Part shown: positions 53,192 through 64,000 of the stretch, one piece after another
Layout: each line of letters opens with the position of its first letter
Numbering within the stretch: position 1 is the stretch's first letter
From: Ostrinia nubilalis
Taxonomy: Eukaryota > Arthropoda > Insecta > Lepidoptera > Crambidae
Direction: 5' to 3'
Assembly (NCBI RefSeq): GCF_963855985.1
Contig: NC_087118.1
Span: forward strand, 1,674,001 to 1,738,000
DNA length: 64,000 bases
Made by a program: the position numbers and the translations under genes
Notes under the pieces: generated by a model
What the model saw: only the letters and a program-made list of their open reading frames with translations
The model's database searches: none
What the model was told of the DNA's origin: nothing

Positions 53192-53554
53192 TGTCGGCTC
53201 GTCAGGGATTCGAACCTCAGATATTGTGGGCGAAATAGGGTATCGTGCAATGAGAATAAGACTTGTGTTCAAACACTTTTAATAATCGTCAAACAGAGTT
53301 CAAAATCAGCACTTAGTTCTTAGTACTACAATCTAGACTTCGTCGAGCGATAAAATAGGCACTAGGTGAAACGTGGGACAGTTCCGTGACGATGTCTTCT
53401 CTTGTCGGCGTCCGGAGCGAAAGTGAGTTCGATCCGCCCCGCCGTGACCGTTACGACTCTGTCGAAGCGCGCCAAAGCGGTGTTGCGCCGATTCGCCGCT
53501 AGGTGGCGCACTTGCGTTTCACTTTAGTGTCCGTACTCATGACCGTCTGCGACA
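53192..53554. repeat. LTR of young non-coding element, right
   Basis: Base-for-base identical to 48420-48782. Confidence 0.93.
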
Positions 53555-53558
53555 TACA

Positions 53559-54239
53559 TAAGAACAATGAACTTTTAAATACGCCATTGTAAAAATATGT
53601 TTACATTGACAGTCCCAAGCCTGTCCAAGTATGAGGGAAAGTTCATTGTTCAGCATACAGCACAGCACGTATTTAGCGCAAAAATCAAACAGATATTATG
53701 TCACGTTTCATATAGGTAATGCTAAATAGCAATCGTTCATCATAATTCATACTTCATTAAAAGTAGCACATTATATGAAAGAGCTACATTAAACAGTACT
53801 GTACCGTTATTCGAAGCCTTGTATAATGAGAGTAGCATCCCGTTTCCTGTTTGAGTACTAGCTATGGCGTATAATCTGCCCACGATATCACTGCTTTCCG
53901 GTTCCCGCCACTGCAACCTGTCGACACTAGCGCCACCATCGGTAGCTCGAGGCTATGATTCGAGAATTTTATCATTGGGTTGTGGTATTGAAATAATTAT
54001 TCTTCTTTTATTTCGGTGAAATATTATCGGCATAAAGTGTAAGTAAGTAAGTACCTTTAAACATTTTCTCGCAAACCGAAAATTTTTGAAAATCGCAATG
54101 ATTTCAATGATATTTAGCGATTTATCATGAATAATCGTGATACTCACTTTATTTTCATGCATATTTTACTTCTGCGATTTAACGGTGTTACCGTTCGGAG
54201 ATGGATTGACTTCAATCTACCTCACACTTTTTAATAAAA
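53559..54239. other. Spacer, no recognisable gene
   Basis: May be the continuation of the DNA beside the hAT gene before the LTR element inserted. No ends, arrays or RNA genes found. Confidence 0.4.
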
Positions 54240-54747
54240 ATAAAATAGTGTTATCTAAAATAAAATAAATTAAAATTCATAAAATTCATTTATTTTTGCA
54301 AATAGGCTTTAAAAAAGCGCTTTTACACGTCCCAATATTAACCCTACCACTGCTTCGGGACAATAAATGGGCCAGTGCTGAGAAGAAGCAGCGCAAGAAA
54401 CTCAGTCACTATTGTCAGCCTCCTTTTCAAGGTTTTACAGTCTTTAAAATATACAAATTATAGTCATAAGTATTGATGCGAGCTAGGTAGTTAAACATTC
54501 CAAACATTTTTATCTTTTATATAATCATCAAATTTATAGTAGCCCTTTTTCATTAAGGTGCTTTTGATATGTGCTTTAAATTTATGAATGGGCAATTCTA
54601 CAACAGTTTGTGGTAATTTATTGAAAAGTTTAATACATTTCCCCATAAATGAATTACCAATCTTGTGCAGTCTGAAATTTGGAACGGCAAGTTTATTTTT
54701 GTTTCTTGTATTGAACTTGTGTAAATCACTCTTTCTAGTCTAGTAAA
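54240..54747 (-). pseudogene. LINE ORF2 C-terminus and 3' tail (part of split LINE)
   Basis: From 54739 down to a stop at 54491 the minus strand encodes FNTRNKNKLAVPNFRLHKIG, SFMGKCIKLFNKLP and YYKFDDYIKDK, the C-terminus of a Jockey/CR1-group LINE. A non-coding tail with AATAAATGAATTTTATG follows to about 54240. It is the missing end of the LINE at 62030-63840: the left side of the Helitron block joins it in sense, apart from a 5-bp CTAGA duplication. Confidence 0.88.
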
Positions 54748-55276
54748 TCTAAATATATAAAAGGAGAAACTGACTGACTGACTGACAGATCAACGCACAG
54801 CCTAAACGGCTAAACGTAGGCACTTGAAATTTGGAAGGGACGTAGTTTAGGTACCGTAGAGGTGCACTAAGAAAGGAATTCCCGAAATTCCCACGGGAAC
54901 GGGAATTAGCGGAAAAATCATTTTGTATGAAAAATCTAAACCGCTTAAGTTAGATGCTTGAAATATGGTGTGCAGGTACCTTAGTAAACTTAAAGCTTAG
55001 GTACAACAGGATATCGTGAAATTCCCACGGGAACGGGAGTTAGCGGGAAAAAACATATGTATGAAAAAATCTAAACTGCGTAAGATAGACGCTTGAAATT
55101 TGGCATGCAGGTACCTTAGTAAACTTAAAGCTTAGTTACAACAGGATATTGCAAAATTCCTACGGGAACGGGAGTTAGCGGGAAAAAACATTTGTATGAA
55201 AAAAATCTAAACCGCTTAAGATAGATGAAGGGGGTAAAACGGGATCCACGCGTACGAAGTCGCGGGCGGCCGCTAG
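54748..55276 (+). mobile_element. Non-autonomous Helitron, tandem copy 1
   Basis: Starts TCTAAATATATAAAAGGAG after A and ends GCGGGCGGCCGCTAG. Interior has repeated CCCACGGGAACGGGAATTAG blocks and TCTAAACCGCTTAAG, the same family as the 14671 Helitron. No protein. Confidence 0.85.
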
Positions 55277-55290
55277 CTATCATCTAATCT

Positions 55291-55794
55291 TCTAAATATA
55301 TAAATATATAAAAGGAGAAACTGACTGACTGACTGACAGATCAACGCACAGCCTAAACGGCTAAACGTAGGCACTTGAAATTTGGAAGGGACGTAGTTTA
55401 GGTATCGTAGAGGTGCACTAAGAAAGGAATTCCCGAAATTCCCACGGGAACGGGAATTAGCGGAAAAATCCTTTTGTATGAAAAATCTAAACCGCTTAAG
55501 TTAGATGCTTGAAAGTTGGTGTTCAGGTACCTTAGTAAACTTAAAGCTTAGGTACAACAGGATATCGTGAAATTCCCACGGGAACGGGAGTTAGCGGGAA
55601 AAAACATATGTATGAAAAAATCTAAACTGCGTAAGATAGACGCTTGAAATTTGGCATGCAGGTACCTTAGTAAACTTAAAGCTTAGTTACAACAGGATAT
55701 TGCAAAATTCCTACGGGAAGGGGAGTTAACCGCTGAAGATAGATGAAGGGGGTAAAACGGGATCCACGCGTACGAAGTCGCGGGCGGCCGCTAG
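55291..55794 (+). mobile_element. Non-autonomous Helitron, tandem copy 2
   Basis: Near-identical to copy 1 with a deletion near 55720. Followed by a TATC microsatellite (55795-55830). Confidence 0.85.
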
Positions 55795-55830
55795 CTATCA
55801 TCTATCTATCTATCTATCTATCTATCTATA
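55795..55830. repeat. (TATC)n microsatellite
   Basis: About seven units directly after a Helitron CTAG end. Confidence 0.9.
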
Positions 55831-55880
55831 CTATATAAAGCTCGATTACCACTCACTGACTGACTGACTCACTGATCAGA

Positions 55881-58800
55881 GTGCTTAGTGTGAGTTTGTT
55901 AACTCTGTCAGAATGACTTTACGATCTCGTATACCGAGTTGACTTTAAACGCATCGTAGACAGTATGCGAGCGAGTGCGAGTTGCCATCAAAGCATACCA
56001 TTAGATACGCGTTTGCTCACCAAGAATTGCGACCATTATTTTTTCTTAGTGTTGGTATCCTGCGATAAATCAACGAAATAAAATGACATTCACATTCAGT
56101 GTTATTTAATTAAAGCGGCTGTCTATCATATTTGTGCTGGTTATAATATATCAAACGCGCCATTTTGAAAATTATTGTGTGAGTTTGCAGAAGTTTTTGG
56201 CGGGCATTGCAATTTTTTTTAAAATTTATTATAATTAAATAATAATAATAAAAATGATGCTTGTCATCATCGTCACAATTTATAATGATGGTTACATTTA
56301 TGGAGCAGTAAGTGGAATTTATTTTATTTGGTGTTTAGCTAGCTTATAGATTTTTAACATTCATTGCAGAAAATTAAATGAAACTTACTAAAAATTGTCC
56401 AAGTGCGTGTCTTGCGCGCAATGTAGGGTTCCGTAGTTGTCCATCGTTACCACAGTATATTTCAGAAGCAAGTAATTACTTCATCTAAAGTCACTTTTTA
56501 TATTTTCTTCTAAGAAATTTTATGATACATGAGTCAAATGACTATTACTATTGAACTAAGTGATGTATTTTAACCGTTTAGTTTTCCTTGAAATTTCATG
56601 AAAAGCAGTATTATTACGAATTTTTCCAGATTTTTCACGCCAACAGTTTAGTTTTCAAACCTCCGCAAAATTACAGCTCCCTAGTTTCCAATAGTTTCCA
56701 AGCCAAACCTCGGACAGACAGACAGACAGACATATCGAAACTATAAAGGTTTCTTGTCAGTACCACGGAACCCTAAAAACAGTGGGGTGGGGAGGGGATG
56801 AAAAATGAATGATTTATTGCTTAATGTAGGTACATACAAGTCTGAAATAATTAAAATAATATTATTTAATTAATCAGTTCCTGTAGGTACAGGAACTCTT
56901 TTATGTTATTGGTATTTTTAAATTTTAATCTGTGGCATCTTTAGCAAACGAAAGCGAGCTCGTAAATTACCATCACTCTTAAATCGCGAGTGTGAGTTAC
57001 AACTTTGACAGTTTTGACAGCTCGTTTGAGAAACGCGCTCACTTTCGTATACGTTTATTGCTCACTGAAAAATCTTTAGTGAAAGCCTTGTCAGCGCACC
57101 CGTAACATAGTTAATTCGTCTATTATTTTGATTAGTATAATTAAATCTTGGCTATATCTACAGTAAATTTATGAAAAAAACATAGGTAATTATTTGATTA
57201 TAATTTTAATAGCTAATAATTGTATTTATTAAATGCGTTATTTAATTATTATTAAATGTGTAGCTCGTGCTTAATTTTGTTTATCTACCATCTAGTAAAG
57301 CAATATTGTGTTTATATTTTTAGATAGTAAACATAACTATGTAACCTACCTAGATACCATAAAATTAATGTTGTCACTGTATTCTACTCATCAAAATTTA
57401 TTATTCATTACAGGTACCTATCATTTATGGCCCTCTACAATCACACCTAAACCTCACACAGATCCAGATCCGGATACACTTAAGAAATGTACCATTAACA
57501 CTTGCGGGCAAACTGAAATTAATGGGATTAAAACAAAATGTACTTGTGAGAATTTATTTAATAAAATAAGCTTACTTACTTATCTTAATAAACATTTTAA
57601 TTAGTCAGTATTTTGACTTTCAATTGAAGTAGTTACCTACCTAATAAAGTTTCAAATAATAAGTAGAATAAAATGGTTAGTCAAATTGCAGAGTTTCAAT
57701 TTGTCTGCTCATGGTTTCATGTGGCTACTGGGGTTTTCTCTGTAAAGAAAAATAAGCAATGTATATTACTATTTTATTTTGCTATCCTAACAATCAATAT
57801 AGCATAACATCTAAGTTTAGTCTAGAGAATGTATACTTACTATAAAAAAGATTCAATTATTACAATCAAGTTATAATCAACATACCTTTGCCTTTGACCA
57901 TTCATTTTCTGTCCTGTCAGTTCTAAGAATAGAGTTTTATGTGACTCGGTGGAATTTTTATCATAATCTCTAGCGGCTGAATCTTCGCTTCCATTCCATA
58001 TAACCTAAAACACAAGATACTATTACAAACTAACTTAGTTGCACGATCCAGTTTAAAACTCGTCACTTAACAATTTAATTTAGGTACCTACTTACCGATG
58101 TCTACTAATAGTAATATTTTATTATTTATGATTAATTATTCCAATATTTCTGTGATTTGGACGACACACAGTCAATCAAACACAAATTGAGTTTCTCTGC
58201 AAAAAAGAATTTTATTTGTTGTTTACTTTATAATAAATTTACACATAAAATAAAAATCTTTAGTAACAAAACTTTACTTCTTACATACCCGCAAGAAAGA
58301 AACGACATTTACCTAATGTTATTAATCACAATGTCGGTTCCTAAATCATAATTAGATTATCCTTGTATCATTAACAATGGTTTGGTATGTATTTTATATT
58401 TAATATCATTAACTGTTTTTTTCACAAATATGAGACGCTTTGAGGTTATACCTACCTACATCATAGAATTACGTAGCTACTTATTTTACCATAGATCATA
58501 AATTCATTTTGTCACGGTCCGGCTCAATGACGTTTGCGCGCGGGAAACTTTAAATTTAAAATTGCAAATTTCTTTACAATGAACTTTATACGACTAAATT
58601 AGTCGTTTAATGTCGACCAATTAGTCGTTTAAAGTCGAGTAATAATCATACTAACTATAATAAACTACAACGAATCTATTAACTTTCAGAGAGGTTTTTA
58701 CTTTTTTTTCTTTTACTTTTTTCATTTTTACTTTTTTTAGTTTGATTGATTGATTACAACCAGCACGAAGTTGATAGACAGCCACTTCCATTAAGAACAC

Positions 58801-59918
58801 TGAATATGAATGTCATTCTATTTGGTCGTTTTATCGCAGGATAACAACATTAAGAAAAATAATGGTCGCAATTCATGGTGAGTAAACGCGCATCCAATAG
58901 TATGCTTTGATGGCAACTCGCACTCGCGCGCAAACTGTCTTCGGTGCGTTTGAAGTCAACTCGGTATACGCGATCGTAAAGTCATTCGGACAGACATAAC
59001 AACTTACCTACACCGTGTCACATATCTCTTTTGGAACTGACAGGACAGGAAAATAATGATCAAAGGTTTGTATCTTTCTCATTTATGTATGTCTCTAAAC
59101 TAAACTGAGATGGTGAGCTATACTAATTATTGTTAGGATGGCAAAATAAAATAGTATTAAACATTACTTATTTTTCTTTACAGAGAAAACCCCAGTAGCC
59201 AGATGAAACCTTGAGCAGCCAAATTGGAACTATAATCATTTTATTCTACTTATTATTAGAAACTTTATTAGGTACTTACTAGGTTTCAATTATTGAAAGT
59301 CAAAATATTGTTTAATTAAAATGATTATTAAGATAAGTAAGCTATTTTATTAAATCAATTCTCACAAGAACATTTTGTTTTAATCCCATTAGTATCAGTT
59401 TGCCCGCAAGCGTTGATGGTATATTTTGTAAGGTTTAGGTGGGTTTGGTTTGGGTAAGGTTAGGTGTGATTGATAAAAAATAAATAATAAATTTTGATGA
59501 GTAGAATACAGTAACAACAATCATTTTATGGTAGGATCTAGGTAGGTTATTATTATGTTTATTAAGATTTAAAACTTTCTATCTAAAAATATAAACACAA
59601 TATTTCACTAAAGATTTTTCAGTGAGTACCTAATAAACGTATACGAACGTGAGCGCGTTTCTAAACGAGCTGTCAAAACTGTCAAAATTATAACTCACAC
59701 TCGCGATTCAACACACAATTCCACCGAGTGATGGTAATTTACGAGCTCGCTTTCGTTTACGTATTGACGTGGTAGTAGAGTAAAAAACTCAAAAACTCAC
59801 ACTCACAATTTTAAGTTTCTCGCGTATGGCACCAGGTGGCGCTTATTCAATTCCATACAAATCTAAGTAAACGCAAACGCGATCGTAAAGTTAGAAAAAC
59901 TCACACTAAGCACACAGG
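55881..59918. mobile_element. 4-kb imperfect inverted-repeat element
   Basis: Ends GTGCTTAGTGTGAGTTT and complement. Inverted matches run inward: 55910-56150 with 58745-58985, 56935-57090 with 59615-59765, 57660-57800 with 59120-59250. The order is not perfectly collinear, so rearrangement has occurred. No transposase; a 98-codon frame at 57308 is unrecognised. CpG-bearing motifs such as GCGAGTGTGAGTT recur. Confidence 0.6.
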
Positions 59919-61832
59919 GGTATTTTTGGGGTATTTAGAGGGGAGAGGGGTAAAATTGTTGGTGTTTGTTTTAAACTAGATTTTTTGACTGACAGCTTTA
60001 CCACATTTTTTGAACCAAAAAACAATATGGCGGAAATTTTTGAAACATCAACTTTTTTGTTTTTGGTCCTGAATTTTTTCTTTTTTGGTGGTTTGTTGGG
60101 GTTGCCAAGATGTGTTAAAAAAATTGAGAAAAAAATAGAAAAACAAAATGGCCGCGCCGCCATCTTGGATTGAAAATGCGATTTCGAGGTGTTTTTAGGG
60201 AGGTGTCACTCCGAGATGCGCCATTTTTTTTGAAAATTTTTTTTGAGTTTTTGTTACTTATATAGTCTGCTTCAAGGCCACATTTACAGATTATCAAAAA
60301 ACAAGATGGCGGCTGAGCCGTCGGCCATTTTGTTGCGAGCATAAAAATTCCCAAAGTTTGACAGCAATTTTCCGGTAGATGGCGACACCGGAGTGGGGTA
60401 CAATGTTCCGGGCGATTGTTGGTCTGTTATTCGAGTGTTGCCATGAATCGGAAAAAACTACCATTTTGGAAGAAAATTTTCCACCACGGCCCCGGATAGT
60501 AGAAAATGGAAATTTCCAAAAATTCCAAAAACTTGGTATGCAGTTTGGTGACGTTTGGGGACCCGAATGACATTTCACCACTTTTATGGAAAAAGTCTGG
60601 CAACACTGAAAGTTATGGGGAAAAGTTTTTTTTGCGACATGGGTGACTTTAAAGTTAGTGACGGACAGAAAGAATTATGGCAGAAAAAAAATAAAAATGA
60701 CGTTTGGTTGGATATACGACCCAAATTATGGGAAAAATCCGAAATGTCAGAAAATCAAGATGGCGGCGGCGTGGGCGGCCATTTTGTAAAAAAGTTGAAA
60801 ATTTCGAAATTTTGGAATTCATTTTTCGAGTAGTTGGCCACACTTTAGAAAGTCGAGTTGTATGAGGCGATCGTGTGTCTTGTCAAGAGGTTTTGCTTGG
60901 GTGAAGAAATTTCTCCAGTGTTGCCACACTTTGGGAGATTTGGTCCAAAAATGACGAAAGTAGAAATAACGACTTCCGGTCGAAAATTTGGATGACGCCT
61001 CCTGCAAAGGGGTCGTGCAAATGACATTTGACCATTTTCATCTCGATCACCTGGCAACACTGAGAGCTATGGGGATAAGTATTTTTTTCGACATGGGTGT
61101 CTTTAAAGTTAAGGACGGACAGAAGGAGATATGGCAGGGAAAATCTGAAAATGGGGTTTGGTCTATTATACGACCCAGATTATGGGAAAAATCCGAAATG
61201 TCAGAAAATCAAGATGGCGGCTGAGCAGGCGGCCATTTTGTAAAAAGTTTCAGATTTTCGATTTTTCAAATGAATTTTTCTGGCAGTTGGCAACATTTGG
61301 GAAAGTCGAGTTGTATGGGGCGATTACGTAGTTTGTCAAGGAGTATCGTTTGGGAAAACAAAAATTTCCAGTGTTGCCATACTTTGGAAGATTTGGCCAA
61401 AAAATGTAAAAAATGGAAATAACGACTTCCGGTCAAAAATTTGGATGACGCCTCCTGCAAATAGGTAAAACTAATGACATTTGACCATTTTAGCTCGATG
61501 ACCTGGCAACACTGGGAGTTACGGAAACTCAAAATTTTGGGACATGGGTGGTTTTAAGGAATTGTTTTACGGGATTGGGTTAAGTTAGAAAAAAAGTAAA
61601 AATGGGGTTCGGCGCGGAAAATGGTCCAGATTAAGGCAAAAATGCAAAATTTTGGAAATCCAAGATGGCCGCCAAGCGTTCACCCGTTTTCCTAAAGGGA
61701 CTAAATTCTCCATACAAATTGTATGCAGGGGGGCTTAGCTAACGTAGAAAAAGGCGAGGCCGAAGGCCGAGCGATAGTTTAAATCCTGTGAGTCGCCATA
61801 GATTTATTTTTAATGCGTCAAAAAAGGACTAG
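59919..61832. repeat. Diverged 450-bp tandem repeats with YY1-like sites
   Basis: Units at about 60555-61014, 61015-61467 and 61468-61700 share CTGGCAACACTG, GACATGGGTG, ATTATGGGAAAAATCCG, TTTGGATGACGCCTCCTGC. AAGATGGCGGC occurs at 60303, 60757, 61211, inverted at 60156-60166, and as AAGATGGCCGC at 61662. Frames in this area are shadows. Confidence 0.75.
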
Positions 61833-62029
61833 TCTATCTATATAAATAAAAATGAATTGATGTTCGTTAGTCTGATTATAACTCGAGAACGACTGGGCCG
61901 ATTGAGCTGATTTTGGTTTTAAAATGTTTGTCGTAGTCCAGGTCTAAACGGTGAGTAAATACGCGCGCGATATTGTTTTTCTGTGACAGACAAAATTCCA
62001 CGCGGGCGAAGCCGCGGGCGGAAAGCTAG
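61833..62029 (+). mobile_element. Short non-autonomous Helitron
   Basis: Starts TCTATCTATATAAATAAAAA, contains CTCGAGAACGACTGGGCCGA and ends GGGCGGAAAGCTAG before T. A very common lepidopteran Helitron type. Confidence 0.9.
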
Positions 62030-63218
62030 TTGCTCTATATTTTTGCGAACATATAAAAGGTTTTCATAAATGAACTGTGAAGCTACTGTCAGTATATTAA
62101 TCTCCTTAAAGAATTCTCTCAAGGAAAATCGGGGTCCAAGGTTATAAATGGCCCGCACTGCTCTCTTCTGCAGAACAAACACAGTTTCAATGTCCGCAGC
62201 TGAGCCCCACAACAATATGCCGTATGACATTATACTATGAAAATAGCTAAAATAAACTAGCCTTGCCGTTTCAATGTCAGTTAATTGCCTTATCTTTCTC
62301 ACTGCAAAAGCAGCTGAACTGAGCCTTGCTGACAAGGTTTCAATATGAGGACCCCACTGAAGTTTAGAGTCTAAAGTGATTCCCAAGAATGTTTTGGAAC
62401 TTATGCTATTTAATGGTTCATTCTTCACCATCAATTGTGTGGGAACCTGCCTCACATTAGGTAAGGTAAATTTAATACACTTAGTTTTGTTTGCATTTAA
62501 CAATAAGTTGTTAACAGTAAACCAATGCAAAACCTGTGAGAGTGTGTCATTTATATCATCAAGGTTTACTTTACCTCTATCAACTTTGAAAATGAGAGAT
62601 GTGTCATTAGCAAATAACACAATATCACATAGATCTTTTACAAAGTAGGGAAGGTCATAAATATAAATAAGAAATAGCAAAGGTCCCAATATCGATCCCT
62701 GCGGCACACCCATGGTAAGAGGTGCTCCAGAAGACTCAGTTCCATTAATACAAACTTTTTGCTTTCTGCCTGTGAGATACGAGTTCAACAGATCAAGTGC
62801 CTCATCCGAAACACCATAATGTCGTAATTTTTTTAGTAAGGTTTGGTGGTCTACACAATCAAACGCTTTTGAAAGGTCACAAAAAATACCAACAGCGTCT
62901 TTTTTACTCTCCCAAGCATCAAAGACGTGTTTCAGTAGTGCTACTCCAGCGTCAGTAGTACTTCTACCTTTGGTAAAACCAAATTGTTTATTGTGAAGTA
63001 ATTTGTTGAAAATAAAATGAGAAAGAAGTTGATGAAATATAATTTTCTCAAAAATTTTGCTAAGTACAGGTAAAATAGAAATCGGCCGAAAATTAGAGGG
63101 GTCACATTTATCACCAGCCTTGAACAATGGGATTATTTTACTTAATTTCATTAAACTAGGAAAGCAACCTTGATCAATGCATGTGTTAAAAATGAATGCA
63201 AGGTGAGGAGCTATGGTG
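62030..63218 (-). pseudogene. LINE reverse transcriptase (part of split LINE)
   Basis: RT with IIPLFKAGD, NFRPISILPVLSKIFEK, FGFTKGRSTTDAGV, CDLSKAFDCVDH, GVPQGSILGPLLFLIYI, then VLFANDTSLIF where the catalytic box should read ADD, then FLGITLDSKL. The Asp-to-Asn change at about 62606 would abolish catalysis. At 62030 the frame runs into the Helitron; the native end is at 54491-54739. 63152-63218 is the same gene in another frame, with one TAG. Confidence 0.92.
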
Positions 63219-63840
63219 TCAATAATTGTCCCAATTATACTGACAGAGATTCCCTAAAGGTCCTCGGTTTTTTTTCATATTCAATTCTCTGAAGGTTTTA
63301 ATTACTGTATTACAATCTATATGCCTGAACTGGAGTAGAGACTGGCACTCGGTGACATTAGATTTTAAGAGAGACTCTGCAAGAATTGGCGATGAATTCA
63401 ATGCTTTAGTTGTTTCGGACGCAATGTTTGAGAAGAATGTCTCAAATGTCGTTGCAACATCTGTATCTGAATTTATAACTTCATTCCCGACTTTCAGTGA
63501 GAAGGTGTTATCCTTCGATTTATTTTTACATGTTTGTTTATTTATTATGTTCCACGTAGCCTTAGCTTTATTATTAGAATTTAAAATCATGTCTCGAAGA
63601 TGATTCGATTTAGCAGCCACACAAACCTTTTTAAATATTTTCGAGTAATTTTTAACGTATTCTATAACATTCGGATCTTGCGTATCAGCTTTAAGTCTAT
63701 ATAATTCATACATTTTATTTCTACTCTTGTGAATGCCGGTTGTAGCCCAGTCGTCAAATTTACATTTTATCGAATTTATTCGGATCCTTTTCTGTGGGAA
63801 TGTGGTTTTGAACTCATCACAATTGTGGAATATGGGAGTT
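63219..63840 (-). pseudogene. LINE linker between endonuclease and RT
   Basis: From about 63840 the minus strand reads KTTFPQKRIRINSIK, FDDWATTGIHKS and on into NNKAKATWNIINKQT and FETFFSNIA, a pre-RT linker seen in Jockey/CR1-type LINEs. A shift in the A run near 63262 separates it from RT. The endonuclease domain is not seen; another repeat seems to start near 63880. Confidence 0.8.
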
Positions 63841-63879
63841 CAAGGAAAGAAGTAATTCTTCAGCATTAAACTGTATTTA

Positions 63880-64000
63880 GCGTTTTCTACAATAATACAC
63901 AACCACACCGGCCCGCCTCCATGACAGCAGAGGGGTTCACTTCCGTATCCGCTAGTGAGGTGACACGACATTAGTGATGTGGCATTGTTCTCACCACAAC
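63880..64000. other. Unassigned right edge
   Basis: GC-richer sequence with CGGCCCGCCTCCATGACAGC; unlike the LINE on its left. Too short to identify. Confidence 0.3.

Larger units (their letters stand above)
48420..53554. mobile_element. Young non-coding LTR element with tandem-repeat interior
   Basis: Identical 363-bp LTRs (48420-48782, 53192-53554), TG...CA, flanked by TACA (48416-48419, 53555-53558). The 4.4-kb interior has no retroelement protein; it consists of tandem arrays and low-complexity pyrimidine-rich DNA. Identical LTRs imply recent insertion. Neither end shows a convincing primer site or polypurine tract, so orientation is open. Confidence 0.85.

Noticed and set aside
57308..57604. 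98-codon protein gene
   Set aside because: No recognised motif, AT-biased, inside an inverted-repeat element; possible but unsupported.
61919..62029. C-terminal end of the 410-codon LINE frame (LAFRPRLRP onward)
   Set aside because: These residues come from the Helitron read antisense; the LINE protein's own end lies at 54491-54739.

Overview
This is insect DNA, most likely from a moth or butterfly, and almost all of it is transposable elements. Signs of Lepidoptera are SINE/LINE tails ending in the CTGCTCGTTTGCCTCCT type of 3' end, Helitron ends of the GCGGGC...GCTAG type, (GACA)n-bearing repeats, and the Gypsy, BEL and DIRS families present. I find no convincing intact single-copy host gene. 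The only non-transposon-looking coding remnants are an OTU-type cysteine protease reading frame broken by an insertion (about 7.8-8.3 kb) and the start of a P-loop packaging-type ATPase, a viral or Polinton-like relic (about 26.0 kb). Such density fits heterochromatin or a W-like chromosome, but that is inference.

Layout: 0-0.5 kb holds the 5' end of a LINE running off the left edge. 0.77-4.1 kb is an RTE-type LINE with a 5' inversion and a clean target-site duplication. 4.1-7.2 kb has two foldback DNA elements in related flanking repeats. 8.3-14.6 kb is a DIRS-like tyrosine-recombinase element in minus orientation with terminal repeats and an internal complementary region but no recognisable polymerase; it sits in the OTU frame. 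14.7-17.1 kb is a Helitron carrying a foldback element, which carries a hAT MITE. 18.1-24.2 kb is a near-complete DIRS element (gag with a probable intron, RT, RNase H, methyltransferase-like domain, tyrosine recombinase, inverted termini, internal complementary region).

26.0-28.6 kb holds the ATPase relic cut by a LINE. 28.6-42.3 kb is a minus-strand Gypsy element whose 3' LTR contains a BEL element (28.97-34.76 kb, TSD ATTAG) and whose gag contains a non-coding LTR element (38.57-41.77 kb, TSD GCCT). 42.3-47.9 kb is a set of foldback elements with a 2.2-kb, nearly identical inverted repeat around part of a hAT transposase gene; each arm contains the same Jockey-like LINE fragment inside a 121-bp tandem repeat. 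48.4-53.6 kb is a very young LTR element (identical 363-bp LTRs, TSD TACA) with no coding capacity and an interior full of tandem repeats and constant-loop hairpins. 54.2-63.8 kb is a second LINE in minus orientation, split by a 7.3-kb block bounded by Helitron termini, which contains a 4-kb imperfect inverted repeat and a 450-bp repeat array with YY1-like motifs.

The elements relate mainly as layers of insertion, and reading TSDs and broken reading frames gives a relative order. The most unusual signals are the DIRS element with a coding-poor relative sharing its architecture, the two unrelated arrays of hairpins that keep one loop while changing stems, and the non-coding LTR elements.
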